Below, piece after piece: positions 16,282-24,883 of a DNA stretch of 51,946 nucleotides (its first letter is position 1; the number at the start of each line of letters is the position of its first letter). The notes under the pieces were generated by a model. It searched no databases and was not told where the DNA came from. It was given only the letters and a program-made list of their open reading frames with translations. Both the position numbers and the translations under genes were made by a program. This stretch comes from Spirochaetaceae bacterium (GTDB lineage: Bacteria; Spirochaetota; Spirochaetia; DSM-27196; PWMO01): assembly GCA_007693485.1 (NCBI GenBank), contig REDM01000154.1:1-51946 (forward strand), given 5' to 3'.

Positions 16282-18369
16282 TCATGCTTCAATCCGGATT
16301 TCTCCAACGCTCTCTACGCGAATTTCGGGGATGATTTCGGGAACGGATAACACCACCAGATCGGCAAGATCGCGCGCGGACCCCGACTTGATCAACGGGC
16401 GAGCAGCTTCCGAGCAGAGCACGATGGGAAACGCTCCCTGTTCCTGTGCCTGACGGACGCCGTTCCGCAGGGCGGTGATCCAGTGACGCTGCACATCCGG
16501 CGGGAGCGCCGCAATGACGCCCGCCGAGGTCTCAACGCGCGACTCGATGATCCGTTGCTCGAGCGAGGGCTCCACCGTCAGCACTCGAATGCTCTTTTCG
16601 TCATCCGCGTACTGCTGCGAGATCTGTCGCCGCAGCGCCTGACGCACCTTCTCGACCAGAAAGCCGGAGTCCTTTGTAACGTGCCCAAAATCGGAGAGTG
16701 TTTCCAGAATGGTCACGATGTTGCGAATCGAAACCTGCTCCCGCAGCAGCCCCTGAAGCACTTTCTGGATGTCACCGAGTGACAACACCGACTGCACATC
16801 TTCAACCACGGCCGGGTAGTCGCGCCGCAGCGCTTCGAGGATCCCCTTCACTTCCTGCCGCCCAAGAATGTCCGCACCGTTGCGCTTGATGACCTCGGTA
16901 AGATGGGTTGCGATGATCGATGGTGAATCAACCACCGTAAAGCCGTTACGCTCGGCCTGTTCGCGATGTTCCTCGGTAATCCATAGTGCGGGAAGACCGA
17001 ACGCCGGATCCACCGTCTTCTCACCGGGAATATCATCGCGTTCGCCGCCGGGATTGATGCAGAGATACCGACCCATTCGGATGGTACCGCGACCAACGTC
17101 GACCCCGCGAATCTTGATGCAGTACTCGGATGGATCGAGGCGCATATTGTCGATAATGCGAATGCGAGGAACTACCAGCCCCAGGTCCAACGCGGTTTCG
17201 CGGCGGATTCGCGTCACCCGGTCGAGCAGCTCGGCGCCTTTGTCTTTGTCGACCAGCGGCACCAGCCCGTACCCAAGCTCAAGCGAAATCGGGTCGAGCG
17301 GCGCCACCGGAGAGATCTCCGCGGGCGCTTCCTTTGCGCGCTCCTTCTTCTCATCGGCGCCGGCCTGCGCCTCTTGGGCCATCTGTGTGCGTCCCAGCGT
17401 AAACGCGAGAAAGGCCGATAGCAGGCCCATCGGAATCAATATGTACCACGGAAAGCCCGGGAGGATCGCGAGCACAAAGAGAAAGCCGGCAGCAATCCAG
17501 TAGATGCGCGCCTGAGAGGAGAATTGTCTGGTGACGTCCTCTCCGAAGGTCGCATCGGATACCGAGCGGGTAACAATTACACCCGTTGCGGTCGAGATGA
17601 TCAGGGCGGGAAACTGGGTCACCAGACCATCGCCGATGGCAAGCGAGATATAGGTGTTGAGGGCCATGCCGAAGCTTTCGTTGTGGATCGTCATCCCGAC
17701 GATGATGCCACCCACGATGTTGATCACTGTAATGAGCAGCCCCACCTTGACGTTGCCCGAGACAAATTTGGACGCACCGTCCATGGCACCGTAGAAGTCA
17801 GCTTCGCGCTCGAGATCCGACTTCTTCTTGCTCGCCTGCTCTTCGGTAAGCGCTCCCGAGTTGTATTCCGCTTCGATGGCCATCTGCTTTGCCGGCAGAG
17901 AGTCAAGGGTGAAACGCGCCGCCACCTCGGCGACGCGGGTGGCGCCCTTGGTGATTACGATGAACTGCACGGCAATGATGATAATGAAGATGATCAAACC
18001 AATGACCAGACCTTCGGTGCCTTCCGTACCCACAACGAAGGTGGAGAAGGCCCGAACAATCTGTCCCCGGAAGTCCGAACCTTCGGAGAGAATGAGCCGG
18101 GTAGAGGACACGTTGAGCGCGAGCCCGTACACCGTCACCACCAGCAGCAGGGTTGGGAACACCGAGAAATCCAGCGCGCTCTTGGTGTAGAGAACGATCA
18201 ATATGATCAGCAGGCTCAGCACCAGGTTGAGTGCCATGAAGGTATCCAGCAGGACCGACGGCAACGGGATGATGAGCATCATCACCACTGCAACAACACC
18301 CACAGCAACCAGTACGTCGGTTCGGTGGCGCAGGAATGAGTTGCTCAGGACCGATTGAACATCTGCCAT
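16282..18369 (-). CDS. flhA: FlhA, flagellar type III export gate protein
   Basis: 695 residues, normal length. About eight membrane helices occupy residues 20-325. The conserved FHIPEP-type cytoplasmic loop is present (LDSLPAKQMAIEAEYNSGAL, around 150-170). The soluble domain from about 345 onward contains the substrate-chaperone platform (for example YGLVPLVDKDKGAELLDRVT). FlhA forms the nonameric ring that receives cargo and couples proton flow to export. It starts one base after the flhB stop. Nothing unusual was seen. Confidence 0.96.
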   Translation of the reverse strand: MADVQSVLSNSFLRHRTDVLVAVGVVAVVMMLIIPLPSVLLDTFMALNLVLSLLIILIVLYTKSALDFSVFPTLLLVVTVYGLALNVSSTRLILSEGSDFRGQIVRAFSTFVVGTEGTEGLVIGLIIFIIIIAVQFIVITKGATRVAEVAARFTLDSLPAKQMAIEAEYNSGALTEEQASKKKSDLEREADFYGAMDGASKFVSGNVKVGLLITVINIVGGIIVGMTIHNESFGMALNTYISLAIGDGLVTQFPALIISTATGVIVTRSVSDATFGEDVTRQFSSQARIYWIAAGFLFVLAILPGFPWYILIPMGLLSAFLAFTLGRTQMAQEAQAGADEKKERAKEAPAEISPVAPLDPISLELGYGLVPLVDKDKGAELLDRVTRIRRETALDLGLVVPRIRIIDNMRLDPSEYCIKIRGVDVGRGTIRMGRYLCINPGGERDDIPGEKTVDPAFGLPALWITEEHREQAERNGFTVVDSPSIIATHLTEVIKRNGADILGRQEVKGILEALRRDYPAVVEDVQSVLSLGDIQKVLQGLLREQVSIRNIVTILETLSDFGHVTKDSGFLVEKVRQALRRQISQQYADDEKSIRVLTVEPSLEQRIIESRVETSAGVIAALPPDVQRHWITALRNGVRQAQEQGAFPIVLCSEAARPLIKSGSARDLADLVVLSVPEIIPEIRVESVGEIRIEA

Positions 18370-18370
18370 A

Positions 18371-19570
18371 TCAGCCTGCCTTCACCGTACGACCGGACAT
18401 TCGATATACCTCTTTGAGCACCGCAACCACTGCTTCGTAGAACGCTTCGGGAATGGTGTCACCAATTTCAACCTCGGCGTAGAGCGCTCGCGCGAGAGGC
18501 TTGTTCTCCATGATGGGCACGTTGTGCTCCTGCGCGATCGCGCGAATTCGCTGGGCCATGGCGTCCTGGCCCTTGGCGATAACCGTGGGAGCCGTCATCG
18601 AAAGCCGGTTATACTCCAGGGCCACCGCGAAGTGGGTGGGGTTGGTCACTACCACGTCGGCCTTGGGCACGTTCTGAATCATGTTTTGCTGCAGGATCTC
18701 CTGCATGCGCTGACGAAGGCGACTCTTGATCAGAGGGTCACCTTCGAACGTCTTGCGCTCCTCTTTGATCTCCTCTTTGGTCATCTTCAGAGACTCAATA
18801 TGCTGCTTGCGCTGGAAGAAGTAATCAAACAGCGAAAGCACCAGCAAAACCACCGCGGCCTGGATCAGGATTGTGAACGCAGTCCCCGCAACCAGACTGA
18901 GCGACTGCATGAAGGGGCGATGCACGAGATTCGCCAGGCGCTCGATCTGGGAGCTGATGTTGAGATATGCAAGCGCCGCGATGATGATGATTTTTCCGAG
19001 CGACTTGGCGAGATTGAATCCCGCCTCCGCGGATGCAAACGCCCGCTTGAAGAACTTCCCAAAATTGGGTGCGATCTTGTTGAAGTCCGGGGTAATTGGT
19101 TTCAACGAGAACAGCGCCCCCACCTGAATGTAGTTGCCCATGATCGCCGCCACGAAGGCGATGCCCCCAATGGGAAGCGTCAATCGCAGAAAGTAGCTGT
19201 AGAATGCGGCGAACGGCGCGGAGCTGCTGGTCACGTCAATCATCACGGATTGCCGCAGGTAGTACCCCACCATCTCAACCGACACCGACAGCAGATAGCG
19301 GCCCAGCAGTCCCAGACCAATGGCACAGAAGAGCAGCACGATCGCACCGGTGACGTCCTGAGACTTTGCCACCTTCCCGTCTTCGCGCGCTTTTTTGATC
19401 TTGTGTTCGGTTGGATCTTCGGTCCGCCCCTCGTCCTCCGCGGCAAACCACTGAAGATGCACCTGTGCAAACCGGGCGCGAACCTCGCCACGGCGACGGT
19501 CTTCAAGCCGACGCAATTCGAGAATCTCGGCCTCGGCAAAACGCTCCTCGTGGAGCAGCGCCGACGTCAC
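18371..19570 (-). CDS. flhB: FlhB, export gate and substrate-specificity switch
   Basis: 399 residues. Four membrane helices lie between about 72 and 252. The autocleavage site is NPTH at 310-313. FlhB cuts itself between Asn and Pro and then switches export from rod/hook to filament proteins when told by FliK. The usual family N-terminus (EDPTEHKIKKAREDGKVAKS) begins only near residue 51; a charged 45-residue extension precedes it, with FAQVHLQWFA in the part seen in other spirochaetal FlhB. The ATG at 19570 overlaps fliR by ATGA, so this start is credible. Confidence 0.95.
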   Translation of the reverse strand: MTSALLHEERFAEAEILELRRLEDRRRGEVRARFAQVHLQWFAAEDEGRTEDPTEHKIKKAREDGKVAKSQDVTGAIVLLFCAIGLGLLGRYLLSVSVEMVGYYLRQSVMIDVTSSSAPFAAFYSYFLRLTLPIGGIAFVAAIMGNYIQVGALFSLKPITPDFNKIAPNFGKFFKRAFASAEAGFNLAKSLGKIIIIAALAYLNISSQIERLANLVHRPFMQSLSLVAGTAFTILIQAAVVLLVLSLFDYFFQRKQHIESLKMTKEEIKEERKTFEGDPLIKSRLRQRMQEILQQNMIQNVPKADVVVTNPTHFAVALEYNRLSMTAPTVIAKGQDAMAQRIRAIAQEHNVPIMENKPLARALYAEVEIGDTIPEAFYEAVVAVLKEVYRMSGRTVKAG

Positions 19571-20358
19571 GCAGGGACCTCGCGCGCAAGACGCAGAATC
19601 TCAAACAGACCGTTGAACGCGTGATCAATGACCGCGGCAAAGGCGTCGACCAGGAACGGCAACGAAACAAACAGCAAAAGGAAACTCACGCCAATTGAGA
19701 CGGGGAACCCGAGAATGAGAAGGTTCATCTGGGGCGCCGCCTTCGCAAGCAGGCCCATGGCGACGTAGACCAGAACAAGGGTACCCAGTATCGGGAAGGC
19801 CAGAATCAACGCGTATTCAAACAGCTGCGACAGCCGAACGAGCAGCCCGATCAGCAGCCCCTCGCGTACGCCCACAAAGTCTACCGCCCGAACCGCCTGG
19901 AACGACCGTATCACCCCGATGTAAAAGAGCCGCTGAAAGCCGTCGACCCCAATGAAGACCATCATCGCGACCAGGTTCAGCAGCTGCCCCATCAGTGGGA
20001 TCTCAACCTGCGCCATGGGATCAAACACCTGCGACGCGCCAAACCCCATCTGCAGTGAGAAAAACTGCCCGGAGACCTGAAAGGCCGTGTACACGATGGC
20101 CAGGAAGAACGCCATGATGATGCCCACCAGCGCTTCGCCAATCAGCAGCAGAACGTACGCGAGACCGTTTTCGGGAATTGGATACCCGGTGGCGGCAACC
20201 CACGGGAACACCAGAAACGCGCACAACAGCGACAGGGCAATTTTGACCAGCTGGGGAATAGCGTCTGAGGATACCAGCGGAGCGATCTCGATCAGCGCAA
20301 ACACGCGAGCCATGATGAGCAGAAAGAGCTGCGTGTTGTAACCAAAGATCGCGTCCAT
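19567..20358 (-). CDS. fliR: FliR, flagellar export gate protein
   Basis: 263-264 residues from the ATG at 20358, which follows the fliQ stop by eight bases with AAGGA in between. Six or more hydrophobic helices; recognisable segments include GFGASQVFDPMAQVEIPLMG and LLIGLLVRLSQLFEYALILA. FliR joins FliP and FliQ in the export gate core and FlhB wraps it. An upstream in-frame start exists but would run through fliQ and lacks family similarity. Ends overlapping flhB. Confidence 0.94.
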   Translation of the reverse strand: MDAIFGYNTQLFLLIMARVFALIEIAPLVSSDAIPQLVKIALSLLCAFLVFPWVAATGYPIPENGLAYVLLLIGEALVGIIMAFFLAIVYTAFQVSGQFFSLQMGFGASQVFDPMAQVEIPLMGQLLNLVAMMVFIGVDGFQRLFYIGVIRSFQAVRAVDFVGVREGLLIGLLVRLSQLFEYALILAFPILGTLVLVYVAMGLLAKAAPQMNLLILGFPVSIGVSFLLLFVSLPFLVDAFAAVIDHAFNGLFEILRLAREVPA

Positions 20359-20366
20359 GAGCGTCC

Positions 20367-20636
20367 TTACCGTACCATCTGCGGAATCTGGGTGAAGAGG
20401 TTCATGGTGAATTGCACCACCGTCTGGATCATCCACGGCGCAAAGAAGATCAGCGCCCCGAGAATCGCGGCGATCTTGGGAATAAAACTCAGCGTCTGAT
20501 CCTGGATCGACGTTGTCGCCTGGAAGATCGACACGATGAGTCCAACCACCATACCGATGATCAGCAGCGGTGCGGAAAGCACCAGAACCTGTAGAACACC
20601 AACCCGGATGATGTTAATGGCAAAACCGGTATCCAT
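20367..20636 (-). CDS. fliQ: FliQ, flagellar export gate protein
   Basis: 89 residues with two membrane helices (VLVLSAPLLIIGMVVGLIVS and AAILGALIFFAPWMIQTVVQ), the normal FliQ size. SIFQATTSIQDQTLSFIPKI is the family signature. The ATG at 20636 overlaps the fliP stop by one base (TGATG) and has GGAGGG just upstream. Four FliQ copies line the FliP/FliR pore in the export gate. Confidence 0.95.
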   Translation of the reverse strand: MDTGFAINIIRVGVLQVLVLSAPLLIIGMVVGLIVSIFQATTSIQDQTLSFIPKIAAILGALIFFAPWMIQTVVQFTMNLFTQIPQMVR

Positions 20637-21421
20637 CAGAACCCTCCAAAGCTCGCAACGAGCTGCTGCGTAATCAGTCCCCATCCGTCCACCAGCACAA
20701 AGAGAATGAGCTTGAACGGAAGCGAAATCATGACCGGCGGAAGCATGATCATGCCCATAGACATCAAAATTGAGGCCACCACCATGTCCACGATAATGAA
20801 GGGAATGAAGAGCAGAATACCGATCTTGAACGCAACCGTGAGCTCGTGAAGAATGAAAGCGGGTATGAGCACGCGCGTGGGTACATCGGCCAGACTGTTT
20901 GGTCTCGGCAGATCGCTCATCCGCATGAACAGCGCAATGCTCGATGGGTTACTGCGCATCTGCCGGAACATGAACAGGCGCATCGGCCGTTCGAAATTGC
21001 CGTACGCCTCTTCAATGCCAATTTCGCCCTCCGAGAACGGAACGTAGGCGTTGTCGTAGATACTCATGATGGTCGGCCACATGATGAAGACCGTCATGAA
21101 GAGGGCTATTCCCATCAACACCTGATTGGGCGGCACCTGCTGCAGCGACAGCGCCCGCTTCACGAAGTCCAGCACAATCGATATGCGCAGGAACGCCGTC
21201 ATCAGAATGACGATCGACGGCGCCAGACTCAGTACGGCCAGAATCAGAAGCAGTTGCAGCGAAAGCGCAACTTCCTGGTTACCCTCGGGCTCGCGGATCT
21301 GCAGATCCACAAACGGAATCCGCAGCGCCTGCTCACCCTGAACCTCTTGCGCGTGAAGCTGAACCGGGGCAAGGCCGGCGCAGAGTGCAAGAATAAAAAA
21401 CAGAAGAACCGATCGTTTCAC
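20636..21421 (-). CDS. fliP: FliP, flagellar export gate protein
   Basis: 261 residues from a GTG at 21421 that directly follows GGGAGGGGAC; a TTG four codons earlier would sit on top of that ribosome site. A cleavable signal peptide (KRSVLLFFILALCAG, cut near HAQ) is typical of FliP. Family segments include LAPSIVILMTAFLRISIVLD, PPNQVLMGIALFMTVFIMWP and ILMSMGMIMLPPVMISLPFK. FliP forms the pentameric pore of the export gate with FliR and FliQ. The gap to fliO is 28 bases. Confidence 0.95.
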   Translation of the reverse strand: MKRSVLLFFILALCAGLAPVQLHAQEVQGEQALRIPFVDLQIREPEGNQEVALSLQLLLILAVLSLAPSIVILMTAFLRISIVLDFVKRALSLQQVPPNQVLMGIALFMTVFIMWPTIMSIYDNAYVPFSEGEIGIEEAYGNFERPMRLFMFRQMRSNPSSIALFMRMSDLPRPNSLADVPTRVLIPAFILHELTVAFKIGILLFIPFIIVDMVVASILMSMGMIMLPPVMISLPFKLILFVLVDGWGLITQQLVASFGGF

Positions 21422-21431
21422 GTCCCCTCCC
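21422..21431 (-). promoter_or_regulatory. GGGAGGGGAC ribosome site abutting the fliP GTG
   Basis: Reads GGGAGGGGAC on the minus strand with the GTG start at the next base. Identical or near-identical tens occur before fliO, fliF and ftsZ. It decides the GTG at 21421 as the fliP start over the in-frame TTG at 21433. Confidence 0.7.
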
Positions 21432-21449
21432 AAGGCCGTTTCGGCGCGG

Positions 21450-22097
21450 TCAGCCCGAACGGAGTCTCTTCAGTCGCTCCTTCTGTTGGTGCATGAACTG
21501 AAACGGATGCGCTGCGCTACCGGACGATACGCCGTCGGTCGAAGTGCGACCGCCCGACAGTACCCCCGAGAGCAGCTGTGAGAAACTCTTCTTTCGATCT
21601 TCGCGAAGCGTGGTCCCCTCAAGCACAAGGCGATCGATGGTCTCTTTGTCCGAGATCTCTGCGATGAGGCTGACGGCGTGATCGGCGGCACCGATCAGGA
21701 ACACCTGGTTCCCGATTTCCACGAGATGAAGCGACTTGTTGCCCGGAAGGGTACGCGTACCCAGCGGCCGGATGATGTCGCTGTCCGTTGTGGTGCCGAG
21801 CGACGCCTTCTTCAGGACGAAGAACACTCCGTAAATGGATGCAACCACCAGCCCCAGAACCAGGACCATCCGGACAAAATCACCGACACCGAATGCGGGC
21901 GCGGACGTAAAGCCGTCGGAGCCTGGTTCTCCCTCAGGTACATCGAAAAGCAGCGTGGTTTCGTCTATTGGTTCAGCGGCAGCTCGAGTATCCGTTTCCG
22001 GAGACCCGTTTGATTGTGCATACACCGACGGTGCCATGAGCGCAGCCGCCAACGCGAGCACGAGGAATAGCTGTTTCAGTGTCCCCTCCCCTAACAC
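21450..22097 (-). CDS. fliO: FliO/FliZ, flagellar export-gate assembly protein
   Basis: Up to 215 residues. A signal peptide (KQLFLVLALAAALMAPSVYA) is followed by a disordered acidic stretch, one membrane helix (MVLVLGLVVASIYGVFFVL, about 82-100) and the FliO cytoplasmic domain (PLGTRTLPGNKSLHLVEIGN). FliO helps assemble the FliP ring. The bounds given use a GTG at 22097 that has no ribosome site; a CTG at 22079 follows GGGAGGGGAC and gives a cleaner signal peptide, so the true protein may be 209 residues. Downstream gap to fliP is short. Confidence 0.85.
   Translation of the reverse strand: MLGEGTLKQLFLVLALAAALMAPSVYAQSNGSPETDTRAAAEPIDETTLLFDVPEGEPGSDGFTSAPAFGVGDFVRMVLVLGLVVASIYGVFFVLKKASLGTTTDSDIIRPLGTRTLPGNKSLHLVEIGNQVFLIGAADHAVSLIAEISDKETIDRLVLEGTTLREDRKKSFSQLLSGVLSGGRTSTDGVSSGSAAHPFQFMHQQKERLKRLRSG
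22081..22090 (-). promoter_or_regulatory. GGGAGGGGAC ribosome site upstream of fliO
   Basis: Reads GGGAGGGGAC on the minus strand, then one base, then CTG at 22079. It lies inside the reading frame if translation begins at the GTG at 22097, which has no such site. This placement argues for initiation at the CTG. Confidence 0.55.
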
Positions 22098-22140
22098 ACG
22101 AAGTTCGTCGGTCTGCAGTCCGCCAAACTTCGCTGCTATT

Positions 22141-23223
22141 CTACGTCATATTCGTAACTCTTTCCATAGGCGACACGATCTCCGTGACACGCACGCCGAA
22201 GTTCTCGTCAATAACCACAACTTCGCCTTTTGCGATCAGCTTGTGGTTCACCAGGATGTCTACCGGCTCACCGGCGAGCTTGTCCAACTCGATGATGGTA
22301 CCCTCGCCCATTCCAAGGATTTCTCGAATCAGTTTTTTTGTTCGCCCGAGCTCGACGGTCATCTCCATGTAGACGTCCATCAGGAGACTGATGTTGCCTT
22401 GCTCGGTCTGGGTTACCTGAGGCTGCAGACCGGGAAACTGCACCGACTGCACATTGGGCCCGCCGCCACTCTGGACAGCACCGCTGCCCGACGACGAGCC
22501 GCCGCCTCCGCCCGCCATCGCCGCAAAGGGATCCGCGTTTGATGAAGCAACGCCAAACGGGTTGGACTGCGCCTTGGGGGCTGCCGAAGACTTCCCGACC
22601 ACCGCGGAGACAATCCCCGCATCGTAGATTTCGATGATCATCGCCGGTTCGTCGCCCTCAACGGTGAACTGGTAGGTAATGGCGATGAAGCTTTCCTCGG
22701 GGACCGATACATCGTCGCGATCGGCAACCCGACCGGTGGGCGCCTCGGTCATGATGGTCTTACCGGTCTTGTCTCCCAGCGCGGTTACAACCGGACCGGA
22801 GACCTGGGAGAACGCTTCCTGAAGCGCGTTCACCGCGGCATCGTCGAGCTCGACCCCGTCCTGCCCCATCATGGGGGAAGCGATCCTGATGGCCGATGCG
22901 CCGTCCATCACGTAGAGATGGCGCCCCGAGACTCCGTCGGAAAAGTCGAGCTCAATTTCCACAACTTCGTTGGCCAGTTTCTGGATCAGGGCCGGGCGGG
23001 TGAGTACCTCGGCCGACGCCGCCTTCACCGATGCACTCTTTGTCACCAGCATGGAGAGGTTTGACTTCTGGGACGCAACGGTTTCTTTGATCACCGCGAA
23101 GAATGCATCGCGGTCTGCGTCACTGATTCCCGCACCGCCCCCCGACTCGGCGCCGAAGTCCATCCCGCCGGTACCTTGCAACAATGCGTCGATTTCGTCT
23201 TGGGACAGGGACCCGTCGCTCAT
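22141..23223 (-). CDS. fliY: FliY: CheC-like domain fused to FliN switch domain
   Basis: 360 residues. The N-terminus SLSQDEIDALLQG (5-17) matches the CheY-P-binding peptide of FliM/FliY. Residues about 35-215 are a CheC-like domain; a Gly/Ser/Ala-rich linker (about 215-260) follows; residues about 275-355 are the FliN domain (LLMDVYMEMTVELGRTKKLI, GEVVVIDENFGVRVTEIV). It forms the lower C ring and binds export ATPase partners. In the CheC-like domain the two E-x2-N active-site motifs read Q52-x2-N55 and E136-x2-S139, so CheY-P phosphatase activity is doubtful. One base separates it from fliM. Confidence 0.9.
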   Translation of the reverse strand: MSDGSLSQDEIDALLQGTGGMDFGAESGGGAGISDADRDAFFAVIKETVASQKSNLSMLVTKSASVKAASAEVLTRPALIQKLANEVVEIELDFSDGVSGRHLYVMDGASAIRIASPMMGQDGVELDDAAVNALQEAFSQVSGPVVTALGDKTGKTIMTEAPTGRVADRDDVSVPEESFIAITYQFTVEGDEPAMIIEIYDAGIVSAVVGKSSAAPKAQSNPFGVASSNADPFAAMAGGGGGSSSGSGAVQSGGGPNVQSVQFPGLQPQVTQTEQGNISLLMDVYMEMTVELGRTKKLIREILGMGEGTIIELDKLAGEPVDILVNHKLIAKGEVVVIDENFGVRVTEIVSPMERVTNMT

Positions 23224-23224
23224 C

Positions 23225-24250
23225 CTACTCTCCTTCTTCCACGGTCAGTTCCTCGAAGTCTTCCTGTTCGATGTCTTCGAGTTTCTGCATAATCTGAACC
23301 GCGAGCTTGCTGCCGACCTGTCCCGGTTTACACAGGAACTTGGGTCGGTTTCCAATTTTGAGCACCATCGGATCCGAGGTGCGGGTATTCTGCAGGCGGA
23401 TGACGTCCCCCCCTCGCAGAGAAAGCACGTCTCGTACCGTGAGGTCCATGGCGCCAATCTCCGCTACCAGAGCAACCTCGATAGTCGCAAGCCGGTCACG
23501 AAGAATGTTGAGGTTCTCGGTGGTTGTTCCCCGACGCACCGACGAGTACCAGTACTGCGCCGAGAGCTTGGAGATAATCGGCTCGATGGTAAGGTAGGGG
23601 ATACAGAAGTTCATCATGCCTTCAACATCGCCGACCTTGGTCTCGAGCGTTACCAGCACCACCATCTCGGTGGGAGGCACAATCTGGGCAAATTGCGGGT
23701 TGGTTTCGATCTGACCCAGCCGCGGGCGAAGGTCAATTACCTGGCTCCACGCTTCACGCATGTTGCCCAGCACCCGAACGATGATCCCTTCCATGACCGA
23801 GCTCTCAATATCCGTGAGCTCACGCATGACGTTGGTTCCTTCACCGTGGCCCCCAAAGAGACGATCGATGATGGAAAAGGTGATCGCGGGATCGATTTCG
23901 AGAATGGCCGACCCTTTCAGCGGATCCATGTTGATGACCGCGAGGGTCGTCGGGTTGGGAATGGAGCGAATAAACTCTTCGTAGGTGAGCTGATCAACCG
24001 AGGCGACGTGAACCTGCACGAGGCTTCGAAGCTGGGCGCTGAGGCTGGTGGTGGTGAGGCGCGCAAACGTCTCGTGCATGATCGAGACGGTACGGATCTG
24101 CTCTTTTGAGAATTTGTCGGGGCGCTTGAAATCATAGATCTTGATCTTGCGCTTACCGGCGGGTTGTCGACTTTCTTCGGTTTCAACGTCCCCAGAGGAG
24201 AATGCGGTCAGTAACTGATCGATCTCATCCTGAGACAGGACCTCGGTCAT
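23225..24250 (-). CDS. fliM: FliM, flagellar motor switch protein
   Basis: 341 residues. The N-terminal peptide VLSQDEIDQLL binds phosphorylated CheY. The middle domain (about 50-235) is CheC-like without its catalytic residues, as normal for FliM; the C-terminal FliN-like domain (about 245-330) includes DLTVRDVLSLRGGDVIRL. FliM sits between FliG and FliY in the C ring and passes CheY binding on as a change of rotation. The start follows GGAAGGGGAG after a 68-base gap from fliL. Confidence 0.95.
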   Translation of the reverse strand: MTEVLSQDEIDQLLTAFSSGDVETEESRQPAGKRKIKIYDFKRPDKFSKEQIRTVSIMHETFARLTTTSLSAQLRSLVQVHVASVDQLTYEEFIRSIPNPTTLAVINMDPLKGSAILEIDPAITFSIIDRLFGGHGEGTNVMRELTDIESSVMEGIIVRVLGNMREAWSQVIDLRPRLGQIETNPQFAQIVPPTEMVVLVTLETKVGDVEGMMNFCIPYLTIEPIISKLSAQYWYSSVRRGTTTENLNILRDRLATIEVALVAEIGAMDLTVRDVLSLRGGDVIRLQNTRTSDPMVLKIGNRPKFLCKPGQVGSKLAVQIMQKLEDIEQEDFEELTVEEGE

Positions 24251-24291
24251 TCTATTATGCTCCCCTTCCCAAGTTGAATCCTCTCACAGTT

Positions 24292-24306
24292 TTGCATATT
24301 TTGCAA
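24292..24306. repeat. Short AT-rich palindrome between fliL and fliM
   Basis: TTGCATATTTTGCAA: arms TTGCA and TGCAA around TATTT. It lies in the 68-base fliL-fliM gap, about 40 bases upstream of the fliM start, in locally AT-rich sequence unlike its surroundings. It could be an operator, a weak hairpin or an internal promoter element; no paired -35/-10 was seen. Confidence 0.3.
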
Positions 24307-24318
24307 CAACCGGTATGG

Positions 24319-24873
24319 TCAGAACGCAATAATTGTAAATACGTCAAAGGCTATGTCCCTGACCCGCCCCGAGCGCATGATGTTGTTGTTCAGTCGCGTC
24401 ACCAGATCGCTCTGGATCCGCGTGCGGTTCTGGTGGTTCTGTAGAAACGCCGCATCCTGTGAGTTGAAGTAGAGAAGAATCTCGGAGCGAATCTGAATTC
24501 TGCGCGAGAGAATCTCGGTGAGCACTGCCTGCGCACCCGGATCGTAGCCGATATGGGGTTGAATGATGAAGGTGCTCCCGTCGCGCGTGGTACCCCGCAG
24601 CTCATCGAGAGAGTGCCAATCGTACACCGGCAGCCGGTCGGCATAGCTCTCGGAGTCAACCGGAATGCGGGTCTGTGAGCCCATCCGATCGCCCATAAAA
24701 TTGAGGGTCACCACCACGACGGTGACCACGAAAATGATGGCCGCCAGTACGATCCCGACCCACTTCAGGATCTGGATTACCATGCCGGATAGAAAACCGA
24801 TCTTTTTTCCGCCGGACGCCGCCTCTTCGCCGGCAATCTCCTCTTCGGATTCAAACAGTTCGTTGTCAGACAT
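24319..24873 (-). CDS. fliL: FliL, stator-associated basal body protein
   Basis: 184 residues. A short acidic cytoplasmic N-terminus (about 1-30) precedes one membrane helix (ILKWVGIVLAAIIFVVTVVV) and a periplasmic FliL domain (about 90-184, including LTEILSRRIQIRSEILLYFN). FliL rings surround MotB and keep stators engaged; in spirochaetes they matter for stator recruitment under load. AAGGAG lies six bases upstream of the ATG at 24873. It follows motB by ten bases. Confidence 0.92.
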   Translation of the reverse strand: MSDNELFESEEEIAGEEAASGGKKIGFLSGMVIQILKWVGIVLAAIIFVVTVVVVTLNFMGDRMGSQTRIPVDSESYADRLPVYDWHSLDELRGTTRDGSTFIIQPHIGYDPGAQAVLTEILSRRIQIRSEILLYFNSQDAAFLQNHQNRTRIQSDLVTRLNNNIMRSGRVRDIAFDVFTIIAF

Positions 24874-24883
24874 CGCTTACTCC

